NCBI GenBank assembly: GCA_964618175.1
Contig: CAZTZX010000088.1
Span: 1 to 7,621, forward strand
Direction of reading: 5' to 3'
DNA length: 7,621 nucleotides
Origin: DTU018 sp964618175
GTDB taxonomy: Bacteria; Bacillota; Syntrophomonadia; Syntrophomonadales; Syntrophomonadaceae
Positions 1-5,204 of the stretch are shown here, in pieces. The notes under the pieces are model-generated. The model was given only the letters and a program-made list of their open reading frames with translations, was not told the origin of the DNA and ran no database searches. The number at the start of each line of letters is the position of its first letter. Positions within the stretch are counted from its first letter, which is position 1. A program made the translations under genes and the position numbers.

Positions 1-42
1 TTCCTAGCTTTACGCTTGGCTTTTCTTAAAATTGTTGTCGGG

Positions 43-65
43 GATATGATTCAAAGAATCATATC
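43..65 (-). repeat. Perfect 10-bp palindrome in predicted rRNA leader
   Basis: A perfect inverted repeat has 10-bp arms (43-52 and 56-65) around a 3-nt loop. Read on the minus strand it would form a hairpin in the transcript from the promoters at 134-261. No T-run follows it, so it is not an intrinsic terminator. The top of the hairpin reads TTCTTTGAA, which resembles the boxA antitermination element of Firmicute rRNA leaders. That resemblance is an inference. Confidence 0.6.
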
Positions 66-109
66 TCTCGCACTTCAGTTCTTGCTGTTCTGTTTTATCA
101 AGATCTGGC

Positions 110-126
110 GCACCGCTCGGCGGCGC
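110..126 (-). other. GC-rich hairpin at the predicted 5' end of the P2 transcript
   Basis: Minus-strand bases 126-120 (GCGCCGC) can pair with 116-110 (GCGGTGC) around a CGA loop, giving seven pairs including one G-U. It starts at about the expected +1 of the downstream promoter (near 127), so it would cap the 5' end of that transcript. No T-tract follows. A role in transcript stability or leader folding is possible but unproven. Confidence 0.5.
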
Positions 127-133
127 AAGATTT

Positions 134-162
134 ATAATATCATGCCACTGGGGCTGTGTCAA
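134..162 (-). promoter_or_regulatory. Strong sigma-A promoter (P2), probably for an rRNA operon
   Basis: On the minus strand a consensus -35 box TTGACA (162-157) is followed after 17 bp by a near-consensus -10 box TATTAT (139-134). Transcription would start near 127 and run out of the window at position 1. About 130 nt lie downstream with no start codon and ribosome-binding site that I can support. A near-perfect promoter, a second one upstream, a structured non-coding leader and the B. subtilis order (bofA then rrnA) together suggest an rRNA promoter. Confidence 0.8.
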
Positions 163-196
163 GGTAAAAAACACGGCTTTTCAGGGGCATAATAAG

Positions 197-225
197 GGTA
201 CTTCGCAGTTCGTCGCGTAAGCACC
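197..225 (-). other. Hairpin at the predicted 5' end of the P1 transcript
   Basis: On the minus strand GGTGCTT (225-219) can pair with AAGTACC (203-197), with a short inner CGC/GCG stem after a bulged A. The expected start site of the upstream promoter is at about 225, so the hairpin would begin at the first transcribed bases. It lies between the two tandem promoters and has no T-run, so it should not terminate. Confidence 0.45.
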
Positions 226-231
226 TTTTGT

Positions 232-261
232 ATTATAACTGAAGCCAACTGTTTTTGACAA
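232..261 (-). promoter_or_regulatory. Strong sigma-A promoter (P1), upstream member of a tandem pair
   Basis: On the minus strand -35 TTGTCA (261-256) and a perfect -10 TATAAT (237-232) are separated by 18 bp. It lies about 98 bp upstream of the second promoter and faces the same way. It starts after the terminator of the oxidoreductase operon (300-326), so it serves a new transcription unit that runs off the left edge. Tandem strong promoters are common upstream of rRNA operons. Confidence 0.72.
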
Positions 262-299
262 CACCCAACTTCAAGGCAAACCTGGCGGACGTTTCCAAT

Positions 300-326
300 G
301 ATAAAAGCCTCCCGCTCGGAGGCTTT
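300..326 (-). terminator. Intrinsic terminator of the oxidoreductase operon
   Basis: A 9-bp perfect stem (318-326 with 304-312) with a 5-nt loop is followed on the minus strand by TTTTATCATT. It lies about 33 bp after the stop codon of the ferredoxin-like gene and before the tandem promoters. The T-tract is short but the stem is GC-rich, so it should end the upstream operon. Confidence 0.87.
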
Positions 327-358
327 CCTATTATAATAACAAAACGATCGCTGCTTGT

Positions 359-622
359 TTATATGGCCTTTTTGGCGCGTTTCTTTTCTATATATATGGC
401 GGCATCCGGGCAAACCATTTCGCATATCAGACAAGCTATACAGCTTTCTTCGTCCTTGGGCTTTACGATAGGTGTACCGTACACTCCTAATTTCTCAGAC
501 CAGATCAAAACATCATTGGGGCACTTTTCCCTACATAATCCACAACCCTTACAGTAATCAGGGAAGATGTGAAAATTGGCTTTTTCCATAGGAGTTGACA
601 CTGCTTCTAACTCTTTAGCCAT
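359..622 (-). CDS. 2x[4Fe-4S] ferredoxin-like subunit (delta) of a 2-oxoacid:ferredoxin oxidoreductase
   Basis: This 87-residue protein is the electron-transfer subunit of the oxidoreductase encoded just upstream. It has two classic 4Fe-4S motifs: CKGCGLCREKCP (Cys24, 27, 30, 34) and CIACLICEMVCP (Cys61, 64, 67, 71). The tail is rich in Lys and Arg. The family passes electrons from the thiamine-dependent active site to free ferredoxin. The ATG follows directly on the TAA of the gamma gene, and its ribosome-binding site (GGAAGGGG) lies inside the end of gamma, so the two are translationally coupled. It is the last gene of the operon; a terminator follows within 35 bp. Without its neighbours it could be called a generic ferredoxin, but the position makes the subunit call strong. 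Confidence 0.93.
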   Translation of the reverse strand: MAKELEAVSTPMEKANFHIFPDYCKGCGLCREKCPNDVLIWSEKLGVYGTPIVKPKDEESCIACLICEMVCPDAAIYIEKKRAKKAI

Positions 623-1204
623 TTATTTTGTCACCCCTTCCTGGAGAGCTTTTTCTGCCATTTTTTTGCCGATTTCCAGTGCTTTGAAATTGAGTTCCCG
701 CAAATCCGGGTTGTTTTCGAATTTGTGGCTTAATTTATGCTCTAAAGCATTTTTGGCGGCTTCAAAGGTAACCATATTGGTTAATCCGATAACGGCTCCC
801 ATAATAATCACATTAAATACGCGCGGATGAAGTTCTTCATTAGCGGTGGTAATGGCCGGTAAACCTATAATCTGCTTAGCTTCCTGGGGCAATTCCTCCG
901 GATCTACATTAAACCCATCATCATAGACAAACAAGGTGTTGCTGTCTGAATATCCGGCAGTTCTTCCTACCGCCCGTTCACTCATGGCAATAACTACATC
1001 AGCTTTGTTGAACTTGGGAGCTCCTATGCGTTCATCGCTGACCTGAATAAAAGCAATGGATACGCCGCCGCGCTGTTCCAGACCGAAATTGGGTATATAC
1101 ATGGCCTGTTTATTCTCATTGTAGGCAGCTTCGGCTAAAATCTCAGCTACCGACTGTACGCCCTGTCCTCCTTCTCCGGCTAGGGCAACTCGTACCAACG
1201 ACAT
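623..1204 (-). CDS. 2-oxoacid:ferredoxin oxidoreductase, gamma subunit
   Basis: The 193-residue product matches the gamma domain of the pyruvate/2-oxoacid:ferredoxin oxidoreductase family. It begins with the glycine-rich motif GEGGQGV at residues 10-16, and carries the family motif near NFGLEQRGG (residues 39-47). In this family the gamma domain contacts CoA and helps shape the active site made by alpha and beta. The length is usual (about 180-195 residues). Its ATG overlaps a TAA (TAATG at 1206-1202), which is probably the stop of the beta gene, although the assembly gap starts only four bases before it. The stop codon abuts the ATG of the ferredoxin-like gene. Substrate specificity cannot be read from this subunit. 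Confidence 0.94.
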   Translation of the reverse strand: MSLVRVALAGEGGQGVQSVAEILAEAAYNENKQAMYIPNFGLEQRGGVSIAFIQVSDERIGAPKFNKADVVIAMSERAVGRTAGYSDSNTLFVYDDGFNVDPEELPQEAKQIIGLPAITTANEELHPRVFNVIIMGAVIGLTNMVTFEAAKNALEHKLSHKFENNPDLRELNFKALEIGKKMAEKALQEGVTK

Positions 1205-1776
1205 TATTTNNNNNNNNNNNNNNNNNNNNNNNNNNNNNNNNNNNNNNNNNNNNNNNNNNNNNNNNNNNNNNNNNNNNNNNNNNNNNNNNNNNNNNNNNNN
1301 NNNNNNNNNCCGGTTGTTTCCGGGTCACGTCCATAAGGCGAAGTCTCGGTCTTTTGTCCCGGCAGAGTAGTGGGAGCCATCTGTCCGCCTGTCATACCAT
1401 AGTTAGTATTGTTGACCAGGATAAGGGTAACCTTTTCATTGCGAACTGCAGAATTTAACAGGTGCTGAGATCCAATAGAATATCCCCCGCCATCACCCAT
1501 ATATCCGATAGTGATTAATTCCGGCCGGGAGCGCTTAATTCCTACCATTACTGGGATCGTGCGTCCATGATGAGTTTGAGTGGAATCACAGGCAAAGAAG
1601 TCCCAAGAAAGCAAGGAACAGCCAATGTCGCACCCGAATATTGTCTGGTCTTGGATCTCTAACTCGTCTATTACTTCTCCTAAAGCTTTTAATACGATTC
1701 CATGGCCGCATCCAGGGCAAAACTTATGCGGCTTGGTAGGTAGATACCATGATTTGGGAACTGCTGGTGTGATCAT
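1204..1776 (-). CDS. 2-oxoacid:ferredoxin oxidoreductase, beta subunit (TPP-binding), interrupted by gap
   Basis: About 155 residues are visible before the gap. The beta subunit binds thiamine pyrophosphate and one 4Fe-4S cluster. FCPGCGHG at residues 19-26 gives two cluster cysteines (20, 23), and GCDIGC holds Cys49 and Cys53. The TPP motif runs from GDG (94-96) to NN (122-123), followed by YGMTGGQ and APTTLPGQ, which are typical of the Kor/Vor-type beta subunit. The start is ATG with a strong AAGGAGGAG eight bases upstream, 18 bp after the alpha stop. The family is about 250-280 residues, so roughly 100 C-terminal residues, including any last cluster cysteine, are missing. The TAA at 1206-1204 is taken as the end, but the frame across the N run is not real evidence. 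Confidence 0.9.
   Translation of the reverse strand: MITPAVPKSWYLPTKPHKFCPGCGHGIVLKALGEVIDELEIQDQTIFGCDIGCSLLSWDFFACDSTQTHHGRTIPVMVGIKRSRPELITIGYMGDGGGYSIGSQHLLNSAVRNEKVTLILVNNTNYGMTGGQMAPTTLPGQKTETSPYGRDPETTXXXXXXXXXXXXXXXXXXXXXXXXXXXXXXXXXXK
1210..1309. other. Assembly gap (100 N) within the beta subunit gene
   Basis: The run is exactly 100 N, as is the second gap in this window, which points to a placeholder of unknown length. The beta subunit needs about 280-350 more bases to reach normal length, so the true gap is probably longer than shown. Confidence 0.95.
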
Positions 1777-1794
1777 CTGAGTGTCTCCTCCTTT

Positions 1795-2883
1795 CTATAG
1801 TACGCTCTTTACCTTACTTATAATATCGTAATCAACAATGCCGACACCAGGCATATAAAGGTGTTCCATTCTAATGGTTTCGCCATAAATCTCCTGTTTG
1901 GTCAATCGTTCGAACTGACCATAGGAAGATTCAGCAATCAGCAGTGTTTTGGCGCCGCTTTTAGAGATAGCCTCACGCAGTTGCTGGGCAGGATAAGGCC
2001 GCAGGGTTATAGGGCGGAAATATCCGGCCTTGATACCTTGAGCGCGCAGGGCTTTGACGGCATCATCAGCTGCCCGGGATACGATCCCGTGGGTGAGGAT
2101 AATTATATCAGCATCTTCACAACTGTGTTCCTTCCATTCAACTATATCGGGAGAAATGCTTTCATACTCAGCCGAGAGCTTCATTACCACTTCATACAGT
2201 TCTTCTTCTAAGCTGTATATGTTGCACAGATGCTGGGGCTCTCTGTCTTCTCCGATTTTTCCGGGCAAACCCAATAATGGAAAGGTGGGTTCCATCTTTA
2301 TACCTTTCTCTTCCGGGTCGTACATTTCTAATGGTTCACGCATCTTAGCCTGATAACCATCACCCAGTAAAAAGGTGGGCCAGCGATATTTCCAGGCCAT
2401 ATTGAATCCTTTTATCGTATAATCGTATATTTCCTGATGGGAAGCGGATGAATATACAATGCGATGACCTTCCCCATTCCCTCCATAGGTAGTAAGGGTA
2501 ACTTCCTGTTGAGAGTAAATTACCGTTCCGGAGGAGGGACCGCCCCGCTGTTGAATGATAGCAAACAGAGGGAGTCGCATGGCTTCGGCCATGCCGAATG
2601 GTTCTTGCATGAGTACGTTGCCGGGTCCGGCGGTAGCGGTAAATGCTTTTTTCCCGGCTTGAACAGCTCCGCACACGGTAAATCCAGCTGAGATTTCGTC
2701 TTCCGTCTGCAGAAAACCCCGGCCATAACGTGGGGCCAAACGAGTCCAATAATGCATGACCTCGTTTTGGGGCGTGATCGGGTATCCAAACATAATGTCT
2801 GCGCCTGCCGCAAGAGCAGCCCAGGCGATAGTTTCATTGCCCGTCAGGAACGCCTTTTTGGTTTCATCAACGACTCTTAACAT
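1795..2883 (-). CDS. 2-oxoacid:ferredoxin oxidoreductase, alpha subunit
   Basis: From the ATG at 2883 the protein has 362 residues, normal for the alpha subunit of the four-subunit Kor/Vor-type enzymes. The N-terminal pyrimidine-binding domain carries GYPITPQNE (33-41), a TATAGPG loop (82-88) and QRGGPSSGT (112-120), the family's active-site and cofactor-contact region. The C-terminal transketolase-like domain II has THGIVSRAADDAV (264-276) and FRPITLRPYP (289-298). With beta it forms the thiamine-dependent site that decarboxylates a 2-oxoacid to an acyl-CoA and reduces ferredoxin. An in-frame GTG at 2898 would add five residues, but it overlaps the ribosome-binding site AGGAGGTG, so I prefer the ATG. 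Beta follows after 18 bp. The substrate (2-oxoglutarate, branched-chain or other) is not decided. Confidence 0.94.
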   Translation of the reverse strand: MLRVVDETKKAFLTGNETIAWAALAAGADIMFGYPITPQNEVMHYWTRLAPRYGRGFLQTEDEISAGFTVCGAVQAGKKAFTATAGPGNVLMQEPFGMAEAMRLPLFAIIQQRGGPSSGTVIYSQQEVTLTTYGGNGEGHRIVYSSASHQEIYDYTIKGFNMAWKYRWPTFLLGDGYQAKMREPLEMYDPEEKGIKMEPTFPLLGLPGKIGEDREPQHLCNIYSLEEELYEVVMKLSAEYESISPDIVEWKEHSCEDADIIILTHGIVSRAADDAVKALRAQGIKAGYFRPITLRPYPAQQLREAISKSGAKTLLIAESSYGQFERLTKQEIYGETIRMEHLYMPGVGIVDYDIISKVKSVL

Positions 2884-2919
2884 AATGTGGCTTTGCACCT
2901 CCTATTACACCTTGGTTAA

Positions 2920-3600
2920 TTACCATATTGCCGCAGGCATATAGCGGGTGATCCATTTGACCGGAACATCAAATAAATCCGGATCCCACTCCTTGGCAAA
3001 CCTGCGATCTACTGCCATATAATCCACTGGGATACCTAATTCATCGGCGCATTCCAGAATTATACGGTTTCCTTTTTCGATAACCTCCGGGGTGGTTTCA
3101 TCACCCAAGTGGGTGTTAGCCACCAGGGCATCAACCCGGCCTAACTCATTAATATACTCAATAATTCGGCTTTTTGAGCCGGTCATGGGCCGAGAATAAT
3201 TGATCACAGCGATAACCCGCAATTCATCCGATGTTTCGGCGCCTTCTACCAAATTGAGAGTTCTCGCCCCATAAACACCGTAACCAATATCAAGAATGAT
3301 ATCTCCTTCGCGCCTTAAAGCCCAGCGGGCGGCCGGAACTAACATAGCGCCGGTTTCTCCTAATCCAAAGGACTCCGAGGAGGAGAGTCCGATTACAAAT
3401 AATCCCTGTTTTTCCAAGCGCTCTTTTATGGGCCGTAAAGTATAAAAAGGCTCTACCGTATCAAGATCCACCAAAGTGACCTGGCGTCCCTGAGATCTCA
3501 GCTCTAGAGCCCGGTTGATTGCCATTTCGCTTTTACCGCTGGCATATTCTCCTACGTATGCTTCAACAACTCTTACTGACGATAATCTTAACACCTCCAC
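2920..3600 (-). CDS. P-loop NTPase, SIMIBI/ParA-like, first gene of the oxidoreductase operon
   Basis: The 226-residue protein of unknown function has a complete nucleotide-binding core. A Walker A motif GEYASGKS lies at 17-24, VDLDTVEPFY at 44-53 resembles the switch I region of SIMIBI NTPases, a Walker B-like ILDIGYGVYG lies at 102-111, and a possible base-specificity loop NTHLG lies at 162-166. No transmembrane segment or signal peptide is visible, so it should be cytosolic. It lies 36 bp before the alpha gene and behind a strong promoter, so it is expressed with the oxidoreductase. Enzyme assembly, cofactor handling or regulation are possible roles, none shown. The start is unsure: an in-frame stop lies directly before the GTG at 3600, and the GGAGGTG that looks like the ribosome-binding site overlaps the first codons. 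Confidence 0.85.
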   Translation of the reverse strand: MEVLRLSSVRVVEAYVGEYASGKSEMAINRALELRSQGRQVTLVDLDTVEPFYTLRPIKERLEKQGLFVIGLSSSESFGLGETGAMLVPAARWALRREGDIILDIGYGVYGARTLNLVEGAETSDELRVIAVINYSRPMTGSKSRIIEYINELGRVDALVANTHLGDETTPEVIEKGNRIILECADELGIPVDYMAVDRRFAKEWDPDLFDVPVKWITRYMPAAIW

Positions 3601-3842
3601 TTAAGGTCGGTTAAACCAAACCTGCGTCAATTTTTATAAGTATAAAGATTTTTTAATTATGCGTCAATAATTATCTCATGTATACCAAATAATACTCATA
3701 TTTAGTTGTTTAGGTTATACGGCTCATTCATTATGCAGTACCTTAAACTCTCGCCGCTGATGTTGGGCTGGCTTAATAAAATAATAATTAGATATATTGT
3801 GGTGTTTTTCCCTTCTATTTATGTTATCTGGGCCAGCTGGGC
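3601..3842. other. AT-rich intergenic region between bofA terminator and oxidoreductase operon
   Basis: This stretch holds the operon promoter at 3639-3667, a repeated octamer, and otherwise AT-rich sequence without a supported gene. An open frame on the plus strand (3706-3900) runs straight through the terminator of the opposite operon, lacks family features and is rejected. The sequence upstream of 3670 could contain operators, but I see no strong symmetrical site. Confidence 0.6.
3639..3667 (-). promoter_or_regulatory. Sigma-A promoter of the oxidoreductase operon
   Basis: On the minus strand -35 TTGACG (3667-3662) and -10 TATACT (3644-3639) are separated by exactly 17 bp in an AT-rich spacer. 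The predicted start is near 3632, giving a leader of about 30 nt before the P-loop NTPase gene. The octamer TTGACGCA, whose first six bases are the -35 box, occurs again at 3630-3623 just after the predicted start. Confidence 0.85.
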
Positions 3843-3868
3843 AAAAAAAAAGAGTTGTTCACTCTTTC
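3843..3868 (-). terminator. Intrinsic terminator of the dnaX-bofA operon
   Basis: A 7-bp perfect stem (3861-3867 with 3849-3855) with a 5-nt loop runs into nine consecutive T on the minus strand (3851-3843). It lies 14 bp after the bofA stop codon. This separates the DNA-metabolism operon from the oxidoreductase operon, which has its own promoter. Confidence 0.93.
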
Positions 3869-3881
3869 TCAAAACCCGATG

Positions 3882-4148
3882 TTACATCATAAGTAATTGA
3901 AAGCAGATAAGCAAAATTATACCCGGCAAACCCAAAAAGCCAGCTACCAAAACGGTAATGATGTTGATCGGCAATGAAAAGGAAAAATAACCAGCAATAT
4001 AGTTTACCACTAAAAGAAGTATTAGTCCCACTGCAGAGTTAAAAAGCAGCTTCCATAAAAGTTTTATGGGTTTCATAAATACCTGGGCTACTAGATATAG
4101 AATAACCAGCAGGAACAATGCCGCCATTATCACGTTAACAATTTCCAT
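3882..4148 (-). CDS. bofA: BofA family protein (pro-sigma-K processing inhibitor)
   Basis: This 88-residue membrane protein is almost entirely hydrophobic: an N-terminal segment at about residues 5-24, then FNSAVGLILLLVVNY (36-50) and a glycine-rich segment near 63-84 with GFLGLPGI, the signature of BofA. In Bacillus, BofA sits in the outer forespore membrane with SpoIVFA and holds back the SpoIVFB protease until the sigma-K checkpoint signal arrives. Its presence suggests an endospore former. The length is normal (about 87 residues). The ATG follows the DUF2508 stop with no gap, and AAGGGG six bases upstream serves as ribosome-binding site. It is the last gene of its operon. In clostridia BofA-like genes sometimes exist without the full SpoIVF system, so the exact role is inferred. 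Confidence 0.93.
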   Translation of the reverse strand: MEIVNVIMAALFLLVILYLVAQVFMKPIKLLWKLLFNSAVGLILLLVVNYIAGYFSFSLPINIITVLVAGFLGLPGIILLICFQLLMM

Positions 4149-4424
4149 CTAATTCCCCTTTTCAACCGGACGAGCGTACCCGCCCCGAATTTTTATTCCG
4201 CGTATCAGGTAATCATACCTCTGTTCGGCTGCTTTAAGATGAAAGATGGCATAATCGATCATTTCCGGTTCCTGAACCTGCATAAAAAGGGAACGGGCCT
4301 CGACCAATTCCTGCAAGGCTTCTTCCAGAAGTCGTTCCTCGTTAATAACGGGCTCTACTGCACGGTTATCACTTAATTCCAGCAGCTGCCGCAATTTTGT
4401 CCATAAAGTAGAACGGTTTCTCAC
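4149..4424 (-). CDS. yaaL: DUF2508 family protein (YaaL-like)
   Basis: The 91-residue protein is soluble, charged and predicted to be mostly helical. The region from about residue 30 to 80, with EEALQELVEAR, then EMIDYAIFHLKAAEQRYDYL, matches the DUF2508 pattern known from B. subtilis YaaL. The function of the family is unknown; its fixed place between recR and bofA in Firmicutes is its best-known trait. The start is GTG at 4424, with a G-rich ribosome-binding site (GGGGGG, 4437-4432) seven bases upstream. An ATG at 4429 opens a two-codon frame whose stop overlaps the GTG. The start region lies inside a perfect 10-bp inverted repeat. The stop codon abuts the bofA ATG, so the two are coupled. 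Confidence 0.87.
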   Translation of the reverse strand: MRNRSTLWTKLRQLLELSDNRAVEPVINEERLLEEALQELVEARSLFMQVQEPEMIDYAIFHLKAAEQRYDYLIRGIKIRGGYARPVEKGN

Positions 4425-4478
4425 AGCATATCCCCCCGCAATCCAAAAAGCGGATGTTAAATAATATGCTGTGCGGGG
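4422..4478 (-). promoter_or_regulatory. Candidate RNA structure occluding the DUF2508 ribosome-binding site and start
   Basis: In the minus-strand transcript, CACAGCATAT (4473-4464) is a perfect 10-bp complement of ATATGCTGTG (4431-4422), which contains the GTG start codon. A second helix, CCCCGCA (4478-4472) with TGCGGGG (4440-4434), would cover part of the G-rich ribosome-binding site. A small ATCC/GGAT hairpin lies between them. The two long helices share bases 4472-4473 and interleave, so they either exclude each other or form a pseudoknot. There is no T-run, so this is not a terminator. A translational switch for the DUF2508-bofA pair is an inference. Confidence 0.5.
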
Positions 4479-4528
4479 TCTAGTTATGTCCTATGCCCTA
4501 AAGCCTTCGATACCGGCATTTCTTTTGC

Positions 4529-5104
4529 TTATACATCATTCCGGCCCTCCAGGGCTCGGCGCAAGGTTATTTCATCGGCAAATTCAATGTCGCCCCCCAC
4601 GGGTAACCCGTGGGCCAGACGGGTGACTCTTACCTGATGCGGTCGGGCTAAATCAGCCAGATAGCGGGAAAGAACCTCTCCATCGATGTCGGGATTTAAA
4701 GCCAGAACCATTTCCTGAATGTTGCCTGAAGCTAGCTGATCCAGCAATGGCTGTAGATGAAGGTCATCCAAATTGAAGCCGTCCATTAAGTGAAAGTTTT
4801 TATTAAGTACATAATAGCGCCCCTTAAAGCCGGTTCGTTCAATGGCAATAACATCGCTGGTCTCTTCTGCCACGCACAGGATTTGGCCTTCGCGCTGCTC
4901 ATCCTCACAGATAGCACAGGGATTAACGTCGGTCAAACATCCGCAAGAAGTGCACGGGGCCACCTTTTCCCGGGCATCAATAATAGCCTGGGCAATTTGC
5001 CGGGCCTCACTTTCCGGTAGCTTCAAAATATAGAGCGCCAGCCGCTGGGCAGTTTTAGGCCCGATGGTGGGAAGCTTGAGTAGTTGATTGATTAGATTTT
5101 CCAG
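4529..5104 (-). CDS. recR: Recombination mediator RecR (N-terminus in gap)
   Basis: RecR works with RecO and RecF to load RecA onto gapped single-stranded DNA. The visible 191 residues begin inside the helix-hairpin-helix segment (LKLPTIGPKTAQRLA). A four-cysteine zinc finger follows (CTSCGCLTDVNPCAIC), then the Toprim domain beginning with CVAEETSDVIAIE, and the C-terminal RLAHGLPVGGDIEFAD and LRRALEGR motifs. The family is about 198 residues, so only some 6-8 are lost in the gap. Parts of the Toprim domain depart from usual RecR: the normally Ser-Pro-rich loop reads NKNFHLMDGF, and the usual TNPTxEGE stretch reads LNPDIDGE. All family anchors are otherwise present, so I expect it to be functional. 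It follows ybaB as in most bacteria. Confidence 0.94.
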   Translation of the reverse strand: MENLINQLLKLPTIGPKTAQRLALYILKLPESEARQIAQAIIDAREKVAPCTSCGCLTDVNPCAICEDEQREGQILCVAEETSDVIAIERTGFKGRYYVLNKNFHLMDGFNLDDLHLQPLLDQLASGNIQEMVLALNPDIDGEVLSRYLADLARPHQVRVTRLAHGLPVGGDIEFADEITLRRALEGRNDV

Positions 5105-5204
5105 NNNNNNNNNNNNNNNNNNNNNNNNNNNNNNNNNNNNNNNNNNNNNNNNNNNNNNNNNNNNNNNNNNNNNNNNNNNNNNNNNNNNNNNNNNNNNNNN
5201 NNNN
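5105..5204. other. Assembly gap (100 N) across the ybaB-recR junction
   Basis: The run is exactly 100 N. The missing parts of the two genes (about 15 residues of YbaB and 6-8 of RecR, plus a short spacer with a ribosome-binding site) would add up to roughly 90-110 bases, so here the placeholder may be near the true length. The apparent in-frame joining of the two genes through N is an artefact. Confidence 0.95.

Noticed and set aside
159..557. Open frames on both strands in the promoter and terminator region
   Set aside because: They cover tandem promoters, a terminator and the ferredoxin-like gene in other frames, with no recognisable protein features.
2360..2837. Long alternative frames opposite to and out of frame with the alpha subunit
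   Set aside because: They are shadows of a well-supported gene and have no coherent protein character.
3680..3720. Imperfect inverted repeat GTATACC / GGTTATAC upstream of the oxidoreductase promoter
   Set aside because: The arms need a bulge and are AT-rich with a 26-bp spacer, so they are not distinguishable from chance.
3706..3900. Plus-strand frame of 64 codons, hydrophobic
   Set aside because: It runs through the bofA terminator and into bofA; the hydrophobicity comes from AT-rich codons and there is no ribosome-binding site.
4424..4528. A sporulation (sigma-E or sigma-G) promoter before the DUF2508-bofA pair
   Set aside because: CATAGGACATAACT looks slightly like a -10 box for these factors, but no -35 box lies at the right spacing.
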